A DNA stretch of 64,000 nt, taken from NCBI GenBank assembly GCA_910579395.1, contig CAJTUC010000012.1, forward strand, positions 1-64,000. Reading direction: 5' to 3'. The notes under the pieces were generated by a model. It saw nothing but the letters and a program-made list of their open reading frames with translations. It searched no databases and was not told where the DNA came from. The DNA comes from an uncultured Lachnospiraceae bacterium. Its GTDB lineage: Bacteria; Bacillota; Clostridia; Lachnospirales; Lachnospiraceae. Below, one piece after another: positions 7,996-16,423 of the stretch. The translations under genes and the position numbers were made by a program. Every line of letters begins with the position of its first letter. The first letter of the stretch is position 1.

Positions 7996-8985
7996 GTGAT
8001 AAACGACAATGAAAAAAAAGCAGATGTTTCCGGCAGCTTTCGTCCGACATCGACTTATAACAATCTTTATGACAAAAGCGAACATGGAAATCTGGAATAT
8101 CCGGTCAGCGTTTACCAGATCGATCTCGACCAGCATAACTCCCGGTCTATCCGGTGGCACTGGCACGAAGAAATGGAAATCCTTCTCATCGGAAGCGGTT
8201 ATGCCAAAGTAACGACAGATGATGAAGAACAGATTTTAACGCCGGGACAGGGATTTATCCTGAATCAGAATGTCATGCACTCGATTCACAGTATAGAGGA
8301 CAAGAAATGTTCCTATTATTCACTCGTATTCCATCCGGATTTTCTGTTCGGCTACACAAGTTCTTATCTGCGGACGAACTTTCTGCATCCGATGCAGAGT
8401 TTTTCCGTGCTGAAAACAATGCTGATGGAAGAACAGAACGCATGGCATAAGAGTATGCTCAACATATTGAATAAAATCCTTTCCGTTAATCTGACGAAAA
8501 GTTTTGGTTATGAAATGGTCACGAAAGGATATTTGTGTCAGTTCTGGGCAACGCTGCTGAACAGGCTTCTTCAGGTAAATATTCCGGCGACGCCCAATAT
8601 TTCCATGAACGAGCAGAGGGTAAAACAGGCTATGCTCTACATACGTCTGCATCATGCCGAAGCAGTCTCTCTGGAAGATATTGCGGACAGCATTTCCGTC
8701 AGCAAAAGCGAGTGCTGCCGCTGCTTCAAATCCACGATTCAGATGACACCCTTTGAATATCTGATGAAATACCGTATTTTTGAAGCAAGCAAACAGATTC
8801 TGGATGACCGCGACAGCAAACATTCGATTGCAGACCTGGCATTATCGGTAGGATTTAACAGCATAAGCTACTTCAACAAGCTTTTTAAACGTTACTTGAA
8901 CTGCACACCGACCGAATACAGAGAGCGGGTCGCCAATTCTTCCAACGTGGTCGAAATGGACCCCTTCGCAATCCCGCTTTTCTAA
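7996..8985 (+). CDS. AraC/XylS family transcription regulator with N-terminal cupin
   Basis: The 329-residue protein has an N-terminal cupin-like sensing domain (RWHWHEEMEILLIGSG, then GFILNQNVMHSI) and a C-terminal double helix-turn-helix domain from about residue 215 (AVSLEDIADSISVSKSECCR; IADLALSVGFNSISYFNKLF). This is the usual layout of regulators that sense sugars or small metabolites. The start is GTG 7996, six bases after GGGAGG. It stands alone on the plus strand, so its target genes are not obvious; the 20-bp repeats in its leader are candidates for binding. Confidence 0.9.
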   Translation: MINDNEKKADVSGSFRPTSTYNNLYDKSEHGNLEYPVSVYQIDLDQHNSRSIRWHWHEEMEILLIGSGYAKVTTDDEEQILTPGQGFILNQNVMHSIHSIEDKKCSYYSLVFHPDFLFGYTSSYLRTNFLHPMQSFSVLKTMLMEEQNAWHKSMLNILNKILSVNLTKSFGYEMVTKGYLCQFWATLLNRLLQVNIPATPNISMNEQRVKQAMLYIRLHHAEAVSLEDIADSISVSKSECCRCFKSTIQMTPFEYLMKYRIFEASKQILDDRDSKHSIADLALSVGFNSISYFNKLFKRYLNCTPTEYRERVANSSNVVEMDPFAIPLF

Positions 8986-9025
8986 CAAAGCGAAAATATG
9001 CGGCACTGTCAGGGATGTCAGGTGC

Positions 9026-10309
9026 TTAGTCCCGGTAAAAAGTACGCAGGGCACTGATCAAATGTTCGATATCCGCTGCCCCTGCCGTTTCATAGGATGA
9101 GTGCATGGCGAGCTGTGCCAGCCCGATATCGACCGTATTAACCGATACCTGCGCGGTGGAAATATTGCCAAGCGTACTTCCGCCCGCGATATCTGAACGG
9201 TTGGCATAGGACTGATACGGCACCCCCGCCCGATTGCAGATATCCTTCATGACTGCCGCCGAAAAAGCATCCGTCGCATACCGCTGGCTTCCATGATATT
9301 TGATGACAATTCCGCCGTTTAAAACCGGACGGTTCGTTGCATCCGCTTTTTCCGGGTGGTTCGGGTGAAGCGCATGGGCATTGTCCGCCGAAATCAAAAA
9401 ACTGTCCGCAAGCATACAACGATATTCTTCCGCACCGATTCCAAGCCTTCCACAGATTCTTTCCAGCACGTCTTTTAAAAAAGTGGAGTCCGCTCCCTGC
9501 TTCGTTCCGCTGCCGATCTCCTCATTATCAAAGACCGCACAGACATTGATATACTCCGCCGGTTTTTCTTTTATCAAAGCAGTCATTCCGGCGAAGGCAC
9601 ATTCCAAATCGTCCAGTCTGGGGCCTGCCAGAAAAGCATCGTCAATTCCGATACGACGGCATTTTTCCCGGTTATACAGAAAAAGGTCCGTTCCCTGAAT
9701 TTCGCTTTCTGCCACACCGGCCTGCTTCGCCAGTTCCCGCAGATATGTGCCCCTGGCATCTGCTTTGCCGATGATCGGCTCCATATCCGTCTGCGGATTA
9801 TATTCGACCCCTTTGTTCATATCCCTGTTCATATGAATGGCCACGTTCGGAATCACCGCCGCATCTTTCTCCAGATTGACCAACCGGCTTTCCATGCCCT
9901 TTTCTCCCCGAAAGACAACCCGTCCTGCAATGGAAAGCGGTCTATCCAGCCAGGTAGAAAGAATCATGCCGCCGTATTTTTCCACATTCAATTTCAAATA
10001 CAGGTCATCCACGGCAATTTCCGCCGTTTCTTTCAATTTAAAGCACGGAGAATCGCTGTGCGCTGCCGTCATATGGAATCCTCTCGGCTGCTTGTCAGGT
10101 ATGGTGACGGCGATGATCGAAGAACCATTTCGATTAACATAATATTTTCCGCCCCACTGTACCTCCCATGCCCGTTTTTCTTCCAGACAGACAAAACCTT
10201 CACCGGCAAGCATCTTTCCCAGATTGGCCGCCGCATGATATGCGGTTGGACTGTTGTCGATAAAGGCAAATAATGACTGTATGTCTTTTTGTGATGTTTG
10301 TTCTTTCAT
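9026..10309 (-). CDS. M18 family zinc aminopeptidase
   Basis: The 427-residue enzyme matches aspartyl/broad M18 aminopeptidases that trim N-terminal residues from peptides in the cytoplasm. Metal and catalytic motifs are all visible: HMTAAHSDSP (His84), GPRLDDLECAF, FDNEEIGSGTKQGADS, SADNAHALHP and IKYHGSQRYATDA. Its length fits the family. ATG 10309 is preceded by AGGAAA. It runs convergent to the AraC gene with only 40 bases between and no clear terminator. No operon partner is evident; it is likely a housekeeping peptide-recycling enzyme. Confidence 0.93.
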   Translation of the reverse strand: MKEQTSQKDIQSLFAFIDNSPTAYHAAANLGKMLAGEGFVCLEEKRAWEVQWGGKYYVNRNGSSIIAVTIPDKQPRGFHMTAAHSDSPCFKLKETAEIAVDDLYLKLNVEKYGGMILSTWLDRPLSIAGRVVFRGEKGMESRLVNLEKDAAVIPNVAIHMNRDMNKGVEYNPQTDMEPIIGKADARGTYLRELAKQAGVAESEIQGTDLFLYNREKCRRIGIDDAFLAGPRLDDLECAFAGMTALIKEKPAEYINVCAVFDNEEIGSGTKQGADSTFLKDVLERICGRLGIGAEEYRCMLADSFLISADNAHALHPNHPEKADATNRPVLNGGIVIKYHGSQRYATDAFSAAVMKDICNRAGVPYQSYANRSDIAGGSTLGNISTAQVSVNTVDIGLAQLAMHSSYETAGAADIEHLISALRTFYRD

Positions 10310-10436
10310 TGCTTCTATTTCCTTTCCTATCCTATCTTTTCCTAGATCTCTTTCACTCTTTGCTGTCTTTTTCTTAATCTTAATTTTTCCGCCTGTACTT
10401 TATCTCTTTTCCGGTTATCCCGAATGTTCTTCGAAT

Positions 10437-11771
10437 TTACTGCGCCTGTTTTCTCCGATACATAACATAATAACACGCCCCCGTCAAATCCGCCAGTATC
10501 CACCCGATCGGCACCGACATCCAGACGCCTTTGACACCGATGGACGGAACCGCCGAAAGGACATAGGCCAAAAGCACGCGGGTTCCAAGTGACACAACTG
10601 TGAGAACTACCGAAATGCCCGGCTTATGAATCGCACGATAATAGCCATAGAACAAAAACAGCAGACCGATGCCGAAATAGAACGCGCCTTCGATACGAAG
10701 ATAACCGACGCCTACCGCAACCGTCTCCACGCTCTGTCTGTCGATGAACAGCCCCATCAGCGGCTCCGCAAAACCGACAACGATTATCGTAATGAGCAGA
10801 CAGAACACAAAAGCGCCCAGAACGGCATCTTTCATCCCCCTGCGGATTCGTTCTTCTTTTCCCGCGCCATAATTCTGCGCCACATAGGTCGAAAATGCGT
10901 TACCGAAATCCTGTACCGGCGCATAGGCGAAAGAATCGATTTTCACCGCCGCCGCAAACGCCGCCATCACGACAGGGCCAAAACTGTTCACGAGTCCCTG
11001 CACGAGCAGAATACCGAAATTCATGATCGACTGTTGGAGACAGGTCAGTGAAGAAAGGCCCGCCAGTTCTTTCAAAATCCTGCCGTCCCAGCAGCGGTTT
11101 TCTTTTTTTACCCGCAGCTGCGGATATTTTGCATAATAATAGAACAAGATACCGATGCCCGCCGCATACTGCGACAGGACCGTAGCTGCCGCCGCACCGC
11201 CGACGCCCCAGTGAAAGCCTCTGATAAAAAGAAGGTCGAGTACGATATTGAGCACCGCGGAAGCCCCCAGAAAGCAGAGCGGAACCATCGAATTCCCGAC
11301 CGCCCGGAGCAGATTCGCCACGAAATTATATAAAAAAGTCGCCATAATGCCCGCAAATATCCATACAAGATATTCTTCCATCAGCGGCGCCACTTCATCC
11401 GGCACTTTAAGAAAAATCAGAATGCCGTCCATGCCCGCATAGACAAGAACATTCAGAGCGACCGCAATGGCACCGATGGAAAGAAATGCGATAAAAAGCC
11501 CTTTTTCCAGCCTGTCATAATTCCGGCCGCCGAACTGCATGGAGAAAAAAGCGCTGCTTCCCATGCAAAGTCCCAAAATAACGGAAGTCACAAATACCAT
11601 CAGCGTATAGGAAGAACCCACTGCCGCCAGCGCGTTTTCTCCCAAATACCGGCCCACGATCAGCGTATCGACCACGTTATAAAGCTGCTGAAGCATGTTT
11701 CCCACCATGATCGGAAACGCAAATTTCAACAGATTTTTCATGATATTTCCCTGGGTCAGGTCGTAGTTCAT
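10437..11771 (-). CDS. MATE family multidrug/cation efflux transporter
   Basis: The 444-residue protein has about twelve membrane helices in two homologous halves and the MATE opening MKNLLKFAFPIMVGNMLQQLYNVVDTLIVGR, here cited in part as PIMVGNMLQQLYNVVDTLIV. Such proteins use Na+ or H+ gradients to export drugs or metabolites. ATG 11771 has a strong GGAGGAG upstream (about 11781). The gene ends near 10437, before the aminopeptidase start, with no shared overlap. The long palindromic element 11800-11984 sits immediately 5' of the ribosome site. Substrate cannot be told from sequence. Confidence 0.92.
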   Translation of the reverse strand: MNYDLTQGNIMKNLLKFAFPIMVGNMLQQLYNVVDTLIVGRYLGENALAAVGSSYTLMVFVTSVILGLCMGSSAFFSMQFGGRNYDRLEKGLFIAFLSIGAIAVALNVLVYAGMDGILIFLKVPDEVAPLMEEYLVWIFAGIMATFLYNFVANLLRAVGNSMVPLCFLGASAVLNIVLDLLFIRGFHWGVGGAAAATVLSQYAAGIGILFYYYAKYPQLRVKKENRCWDGRILKELAGLSSLTCLQQSIMNFGILLVQGLVNSFGPVVMAAFAAAVKIDSFAYAPVQDFGNAFSTYVAQNYGAGKEERIRRGMKDAVLGAFVFCLLITIIVVGFAEPLMGLFIDRQSVETVAVGVGYLRIEGAFYFGIGLLFLFYGYYRAIHKPGISVVLTVVSLGTRVLLAYVLSAVPSIGVKGVWMSVPIGWILADLTGACYYVMYRRKQAQ

Positions 11772-11799
11772 GGATTTTCTCCTCCTTGGTTGGGGTATT

Positions 11800-11984
11800 G
11801 CGTCACAGCCTCCGCCCGGCCAGGGCCTGCTATAGTTCCTTTGGAGGCACGCTCTCGCTCTGCGAAAAATCGTAACGGTACTAAGTTCAAAATCCGCTGC
11901 GCGGCTTTTTCACTAAGGACCGACGCTTTTCCAAGTCCTCCGCAGGAACTGTAGCAGGCCCTGGCCGGGCGGAGGCTGTGACGC
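11800..11984 (-). repeat. long palindromic element, copy A
   Basis: The outer arms of about 40 bases (GCGTCACAGCCTCCGCCCGG and its complement) are almost fully complementary. Inside, read on the minus strand, is the family core: an AAAA-box, CGGTCCTTAGT, an apical stem, ACTTAGTACCG, TTTT and then the conserved GCAGAGCGAGAGCGTGCC with a GC-GAGA-GC mini-hairpin. It lies upstream of the MATE gene. A reading frame across it (11768-12004) is an artefact of the palindrome. Confidence 0.85.
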
Positions 11985-12035
11985 AGCATTAAATGATAGG
12001 ACAATATTATATAATCTGATTTCCATATGCCGCTC

Positions 12036-12851
12036 TTACGAGCTTGCGCCGTTATAATGTTTTAGTCCGCGCGTCCATACCAGACTGGTAAGCAGGCTGA
12101 ACGCGAGCAAGACTGCGATGCCCCAGGCGGCAAGCTTCCATGTCATCTCGCCAATCAGGCTCTGCACCGGCAGGGTTGCCATAATGCCGTAAGGGAGCAG
12201 ACAATAAAAGATCACTTTAAAGATACCATAAAAGGCAATTCCCGGCAGTTTCATGCACAAGTCGAGGCATGCCTCCTCCAGCTGGGCCAGCCTTGCATTG
12301 GAAAGGGCATAAAAGGACACGGAACGAATCAGGACTTCCATATTATAATACAATATCGCCATAACCGCCAGCCAGAAAAGATACGCACTTCCATTTTGCC
12401 ATCCAACAGAAATTCCACCGGCCTTTATACCATAAACGATGATGTACAGACTCATTAGCACGAGCGGAAAGGAACCGGGATTCATTTTTTCAAACGTCAG
12501 GCGAAACAGCGGGCTGACCGGTTTTGACAGATATAAATCCATCTCTCCGTTCAAAATCTTGCCCGGAATTCCAATCAGTCCGAAAAAGCAGATTGTCATG
12601 CTGACTGCATTCAGCAGGGAAAAAGTGCCTATATAAATAATCATTTCGCCGCTTTTCCAACTTCCGACGGTATCCACATTCGCATAAACAGCCCGAAAAA
12701 CGAGAAGCTGCACAAGAAACAGACTTCCGTCCACGAAGAACGGCGCAAAAAAGTCCAGCCGGAACACGGTCAGGTTATGAAAACGTATTTTCATCAGTTC
12801 TTTTAATACCCTATAATTTTTTCTCAAATTTTTTCTAAGATCATTCATCAT
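12036..12851 (-). CDS. ABC-2 family transporter permease (PF06182-like), second subunit
   Basis: The 271-residue protein has six membrane helices and matches the ABC2_membrane_6 family (permeases of viologen/daunorubicin-type exporters). A typical stretch is GKILNGEMDLYLSKPVSPLF. Its ATG overlaps the stop of the preceding permease gene as ATGA (12848-12851), so the two are translationally coupled and should form a heterodimeric channel. It is the last gene of a three-gene operon headed by an ATPase and controlled by the 14.5-14.8 kb leader. Confidence 0.88.
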   Translation of the reverse strand: MMNDLRKNLRKNYRVLKELMKIRFHNLTVFRLDFFAPFFVDGSLFLVQLLVFRAVYANVDTVGSWKSGEMIIYIGTFSLLNAVSMTICFFGLIGIPGKILNGEMDLYLSKPVSPLFRLTFEKMNPGSFPLVLMSLYIIVYGIKAGGISVGWQNGSAYLFWLAVMAILYYNMEVLIRSVSFYALSNARLAQLEEACLDLCMKLPGIAFYGIFKVIFYCLLPYGIMATLPVQSLIGEMTWKLAAWGIAVLLAFSLLTSLVWTRGLKHYNGASS

Positions 12852-13648
12852 ATTCCCACCCCATCATACTTTCTGCTGTATTTTGCCCATGTCAGCCTGA
12901 TTACCACCTGTAAGACCAGACACCAGCATATCATGATGGCGATGCCGGCAGACGCCTCCTCCTGACATCTTCCGATCAGGAGCATGGAAGGCAGATAGGT
13001 CACATAGTAAAAAGGCAGCACTTTCATCACGCGGACGACCGCCTCCGGGAATAGCGCCAGCGGCACGATCGTTCCCGTGATCAGCGCCATCAGATTATTC
13101 TTAATCATCAAAAAAGTGTCGATTCCCTGGTATTTTAACGTCAAAATACCGAGATAATAACTGAACTGCACCATGAAGAACAGCCCCAGCAGAATCAGGC
13201 ACAATGCGCTCAGCAGAATGAACACATCCGTAACAAATGCAAATTCAATCTGAAAAATGAAAACCCACAGAAGCGCCGCAATGAGGTCAAAAGCCAGATA
13301 GAACAGCACTGCGCCCGCTTCCATCGCCACAAAATAGCCTTCCATACTGATTGGAATGATCATATATTTGGAAAATGTACCGTTACGAATCCGCTGGAAG
13401 ATTTCGCTGCTGATTCCGGCGGACATCTCCAGCTGGGATAAAAAAGAACTGACAATATAATACGATAACATACTATGGAACGTAAATCCCGAAATCATCT
13501 CTTTTCCCGAAAAGACCATATGCCAGAGCAGATAAGCAAATAAAATCCTGGATATCGTAAAAATCATGTTAAAAATAACATCCGTCCGCCATGCGGACTG
13601 TGCCTTAAAGTTAACCTTACTCACTTCAATATATTTACGCATTTTCAT
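12848..13648 (-). CDS. ABC-2 family transporter permease (PF06182-like), first subunit
   Basis: The 266-residue, six-helix membrane protein belongs to the same PF06182 family as its downstream neighbour. It opens with a short basic cytoplasmic stretch (MKMRKYIEVSKVNFKAQ) and contains QRIRNGTFSKYMIIPISMEG, the counterpart of the GEMDLYLSKP loop in the partner. ATG 13648 follows GGGAG. It is 15 bases after the ATPase gene and coupled to the next permease. Export of a hydrophobic or cationic compound is the family expectation. Confidence 0.88.
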   Translation of the reverse strand: MKMRKYIEVSKVNFKAQSAWRTDVIFNMIFTISRILFAYLLWHMVFSGKEMISGFTFHSMLSYYIVSSFLSQLEMSAGISSEIFQRIRNGTFSKYMIIPISMEGYFVAMEAGAVLFYLAFDLIAALLWVFIFQIEFAFVTDVFILLSALCLILLGLFFMVQFSYYLGILTLKYQGIDTFLMIKNNLMALITGTIVPLALFPEAVVRVMKVLPFYYVTYLPSMLLIGRCQEEASAGIAIMICWCLVLQVVIRLTWAKYSRKYDGVGI

Positions 13649-13663
13649 ATCGGCACACTCCCT

Positions 13664-14530
13664 TCACAAATCATCTTTCGGTGACTTACAATCCGCCGCT
13701 GCATCATCCGCCGGCACACTACCCACAGCCGGCTCTGCTTCCCCATAAAGCCGCTCCATGACCGCAGCCGGCTCTTCGTCTCCAAAAAGCGCTTCCGTTC
13801 CGCCGTCATAGATTTTGACACCGTGATTGATGACGACGCTGCGTTTACACAATGTCCTGATATCCTCCATATAGTGCGATGTCAGAAGGATGGTTGTCTT
13901 TTTTTCCTCATTGATCTCCTTTAAGAATTTCCGAATCTGCTTGGAAGCCACCACGTCGAGACCGATTGTCGGCTCATCCAGAAACAGGATTCCCGGTTCA
14001 TGCAGCAGGGCAACGATGAGTTCCATCTTCATCCGCTCCCCCAAAGACAGCGTTCTGACCTGGACATCCATCAGTTCCCGAACACCAAAAAGTTCTATGA
14101 AATACTCTTTATTCCGCTGAAAATCATGTTCCGGGATTTCATAGATTTCCTTGAACAGACGCAAAATATCGTTGGTCGTCAGTTCATAAAATAACTGGCT
14201 CTTCTGACCCATAACGACGGCATACTGCTTTTTGAACGCATTCTTCATATCGTTCGGATAATACCCAAGCACGCTGATTTCACCGGAAGTCGGTGCAATG
14301 ATTCCTGTCAGCATTTTAATAAATGTCGTTTTGCCGGCTCCATTCGGCCCAATGAGTCCGACGAACTCCCCTTCCTTTATCTGTAGGTCCATGTGGCTGA
14401 CCGCCTCTTTTTCCACATATTCCCGCCTGAACAGACTGGCTATGCTGCCGCCTATTCCCTCTTTTTTCACATATCGCTTATAAATTTTAGTCAGATTTCT
14501 GGTTTCGATAACATTTTTTGTATTCATCAT
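13664..14530 (-). CDS. ABC exporter ATP-binding subunit
   Basis: The ATPase (288 residues from ATG 14530) shows Walker A GPNGAGKTT, a Q-loop (VVMGQKSQLFY), signature LSLGERMK, Walker B ILFLDEPTIGLD and the switch His (LLTSHYMED). The YVKKEGIGGSIASLFRREY insert near the N-terminus is typical of the ATPases that pair with PF06182 permeases. GAGGAG at about 14540 supports ATG 14530/14527. The reading frame is open further upstream to 14629, but that part is the leader with the terminator. The C-terminal 35 residues are acidic and low complexity. Confidence 0.92.
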   Translation of the reverse strand: MMNTKNVIETRNLTKIYKRYVKKEGIGGSIASLFRREYVEKEAVSHMDLQIKEGEFVGLIGPNGAGKTTFIKMLTGIIAPTSGEISVLGYYPNDMKNAFKKQYAVVMGQKSQLFYELTTNDILRLFKEIYEIPEHDFQRNKEYFIELFGVRELMDVQVRTLSLGERMKMELIVALLHEPGILFLDEPTIGLDVVASKQIRKFLKEINEEKKTTILLTSHYMEDIRTLCKRSVVINHGVKIYDGGTEALFGDEEPAAVMERLYGEAEPAVGSVPADDAAADCKSPKDDL

Positions 14531-14552
14531 GATAGACACTCCTCTCTTGCAC

Positions 14553-14579
14553 AAAAAAAGCATGACCATACGGTCATGC
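14553..14579 (-). terminator. leader terminator (attenuator) before the ABC exporter
   Basis: On the minus strand a perfect 8-bp stem (GCATGACC/GGTCATGC, four-base loop) is followed by seven T residues, a textbook intrinsic terminator. It is only about 10 bases before the ATPase ribosome site and some 225 bases after a strong promoter, so it would stop transcription inside the leader unless the stem is prevented from forming. Confidence 0.85.
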
Positions 14580-14642
14580 TCTTTGATAAACATTCTTTGA
14601 TAACTTCCCAGCTTCATGATTCTTTTCATGAAGTTCTTTCAT
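14574..14642 (-). CDS. candidate leader peptide (uORF) overlapping the attenuator
   Basis: A 22-residue reading frame starts at ATG 14642 behind AAGGA (an in-frame ATG lies 12 bases upstream at 14654) and reads MKELHEKNHEAGKLSKNVYQ then RA and stop. Its TGA stop (14574-14576) lies inside the 5' half of the terminator stem, so a ribosome near the end of this frame would cover the stem. That is the geometry of ribosome-mediated attenuators upstream of antibiotic-resistance genes. Translation is inferred. Confidence 0.45.
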   Translation of the reverse strand: MKELHEKNHEAGKLSKNVYQRA

Positions 14643-14803
14643 GAAATCCTTCATAAAATTCACAAAAAATTTCTATGATGTGGATTCCGGTCGATTATGT
14701 TAAGCATTTCGTAAGGCAGAAACGAGGGCAGACTGATAGCGTCATCCGCTGAAACCTCTTGCAATATTTATTTTGCATTCTCCATTACTATCACACTTAA
14801 CAT
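14643..14803 (-). ncRNA. structured 5' leader RNA, unknown class
   Basis: Between the inferred transcription start (about 14803) and the uORF the minus-strand RNA can fold on itself. A near-terminal stem pairs ATGTTAAG with CTTAACAT, next to TGATAG with CTATCA. Inside are TGCAA/TTGCA and GAGG/CCTC hairpins. No T-box, purine, SAM, THF, guanidine or c-di-GMP signature is recognisable. It may be a new leader class, or only act with the uORF. Confidence 0.4.
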
Positions 14804-14809
14804 GTCGCT

Positions 14810-14839
14810 ATTATAGCTTACGGGGGAATGAAGTGTCAA
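14810..14839 (-). promoter_or_regulatory. promoter of the ABC exporter leader
   Basis: TTGACA (14834-14839) and TATAAT (14810-14815), both consensus hexamers, lie on the minus strand with an 18-base spacer. The -35 box overlaps the stop codon of the preceding CPCC-protein gene. Such a perfect promoter in front of a terminator fits constant transcription that is gated in the leader. Confidence 0.8.
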
Positions 14840-15579
14840 GCATTACTTTTTCCTGCGAAATCATATATCGAAAAATGCGCCGGATTCAAATAGTCAACGC
14901 CTGAGTCAATCAGTTCAAATGCCTCATAATCGAAGTCAATCTTATCATCGTCCATGAAATCATCGTTTATCCAGACGATATTCCTGTATTCCTGCGGCAA
15001 TTGTTCCGGGTGCGCGCACGCAAGATTTTCTTCGGTCAGGCTGTCGAGCCGAATGTATTCGAAGCGGTAATCCTTCGTATCCTCACGGAATTTATCGTAC
15101 ATTTCGTCCAGGACAAAAGCAAATCCTGCCTTTTCCGAGATGACTGCAACGATAAACTCCTTATCGGCCAGCGCCTTGTGCAGATTGTTCTCGTCCACCG
15201 GCCAATAAATATATTCAAATCCATCGGGATTCCCCTGCACGAAATACTTGCCGCAATATACTTCTAAATGTCCTTCCAGGCTCAGTCCCGGATAGGGAAT
15301 CCTGCCCCGCCCAACGAACAGCTCACTGATATCGGCACAAATACGGTCTTTTGCATCCGCTGTCCGCGCATATTGTTTCATTTCTGGGACACAGGCGCCA
15401 AATTTCTGATAATTTATTCGCGCCTGATTCAGACTGACCGCATTGGCACCGCCTGCTTCGTCCGGGTTATCCTGCTGCCAGCCGTCATCTTCCCAAAAAC
15501 AGACCTGGCAGATATCATAGGTATTGCCTGTCGGTTCATCAAAAGTATAATAACCGCAGCAAGGGCATTTATATTTCAT
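14836..15579 (-). CDS. CPCC-type cysteine-rich protein
   Basis: The 247-residue protein begins with the CPCC domain: YKCPCCGYYTF, ICQVCFWEDDGWQ and DNPDEAGGANAVSLNQAR, a likely zinc-binding module of about 70 residues found in many small bacterial proteins, some near toxin genes as immunity proteins. The remaining 170 residues are acidic and I do not recognise them. ATG 15579 is preceded by GAGGAAAG at seven bases; the GTG at 15585 is less well placed. No toxin gene is adjacent. Function unknown. Confidence 0.75.
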   Translation of the reverse strand: MKYKCPCCGYYTFDEPTGNTYDICQVCFWEDDGWQQDNPDEAGGANAVSLNQARINYQKFGACVPEMKQYARTADAKDRICADISELFVGRGRIPYPGLSLEGHLEVYCGKYFVQGNPDGFEYIYWPVDENNLHKALADKEFIVAVISEKAGFAFVLDEMYDKFREDTKDYRFEYIRLDSLTEENLACAHPEQLPQEYRNIVWINDDFMDDDKIDFDYEAFELIDSGVDYLNPAHFSIYDFAGKSNA

Positions 15580-15637
15580 GTTCACGCTTTCCTCTCAGCC
15601 TGCGACATATCTCCGTTCTACATTTCCTTTTCCCGCT

Positions 15638-16021
15638 TTACTTTTTCTTCTTCCCTTTCTTCTTCGCGCTCTCGATCAGATCCTTCAGCTTCAATGCCTT
15701 GTCGATATTTCCTTCTACTTTCAGTTTCTGCAGTGTGACCGCCAGAATCGGATCCTGCTCCCCTGTTGCAATCTTCTTCAGGGTTTCCGCTTTGGCAATA
15801 AAAATGGCATCTCTGTCATAATACTCATATGGCTCAACATAGAGTTTGCCGTCTTTTACTTCCACATAAAAAATGCCTTCCGCTTCCCCGACAATATTGA
15901 ACTGGTATGCCAAATGCTCTGTTACATGGCTGACATCCGCCTTCTGAAACTGTTCCTTTACTTCCGCAAAAAATTCTTCATAGGTCATCTCTGTTTCCTC
16001 CATTTCTGTTGTATTCATCAT
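15638..16021 (-). CDS. SCP2 sterol-binding-like domain protein
   Basis: This 127-residue cytoplasmic protein matches the SCP2 fold: TYEEFFAEVKEQFQKADVSH, then FYVEVKDGKLYVEPY, then a helix with ATGEQDPILAVTLQKLKVEG. Bacterial members bind fatty acyl or other lipids, with no enzyme activity known. The C-terminus is a lysine run (SAKKKGKKKK) that could bind acidic lipids or nucleic acid. It follows a broken XRE-type gene by four bases, possibly co-transcribed. Confidence 0.8.
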   Translation of the reverse strand: MMNTTEMEETEMTYEEFFAEVKEQFQKADVSHVTEHLAYQFNIVGEAEGIFYVEVKDGKLYVEPYEYYDRDAIFIAKAETLKKIATGEQDPILAVTLQKLKVEGNIDKALKLKDLIESAKKKGKKKK

Positions 16022-16025
16022 AACA

Positions 16026-16289
16026 TCAATTCATGTGCCGTTCAATGCCAAATATCTCTATGGGAATGATCTGATATAACTTAAAATGAATTGATGGTAA
16101 TAGAGTCGGCAGGAAGAAAAAATTCTGCCTGTGACGACTTTTCTTTTGAGACTGCCGTATATCCGGAAGTGTTTCGTCAAGTTCCCATTTTGAGATCGTC
16201 TGTCTGCTGACACCCAGTTTTTCAGCAACTTCTTCTTGCGACAAACCGCTCCTTTTTCGCGCATTAAAAAGGCTATTTCCTAAACTCAT
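16026..16289 (-). pseudogene. XRE-type regulator, intact HTH with abnormal C-terminus
   Basis: Residues 1-45 are a standard Cro/CI helix-turn-helix (NARKRSGLSQEEVAEKLGVS, then RQTISKWELDETLPDIRQS) behind GGAGG. The following 40 residues (QKKSRHRQNFFFLPTLLPSI and on) do not look like the usual effector region and read like frame-lost sequence. It may be a truncated remnant or a minimal DNA-binding protein. Compare the intact XRE protein at 21863-22288, where a membrane tail follows the same type of HTH. Confidence 0.5.
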
Positions 16290-16423
16290 GGCTATTACCT
16301 CCTGTGTTTTGTATAAATAAATTATAAGTAATACGCGAACGAAAATCTACCAACATAAAATTACAATTTCGCCTGATATCTTAACATTTTTCCAGAACGG
16401 CTGTATTCTAATCAATCTGGAGA

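Noticed and set aside
11768..12004. 78-residue minus-strand ORF next to the MATE gene
   Set aside because: It lies almost wholly inside palindromic element A, has no family and arises from the GC-rich palindrome.
14643..14803. T-box or known riboswitch in the exporter leader
   Set aside because: No T-box sequence, specifier loop or other known riboswitch core was recognised; left as an unknown leader.
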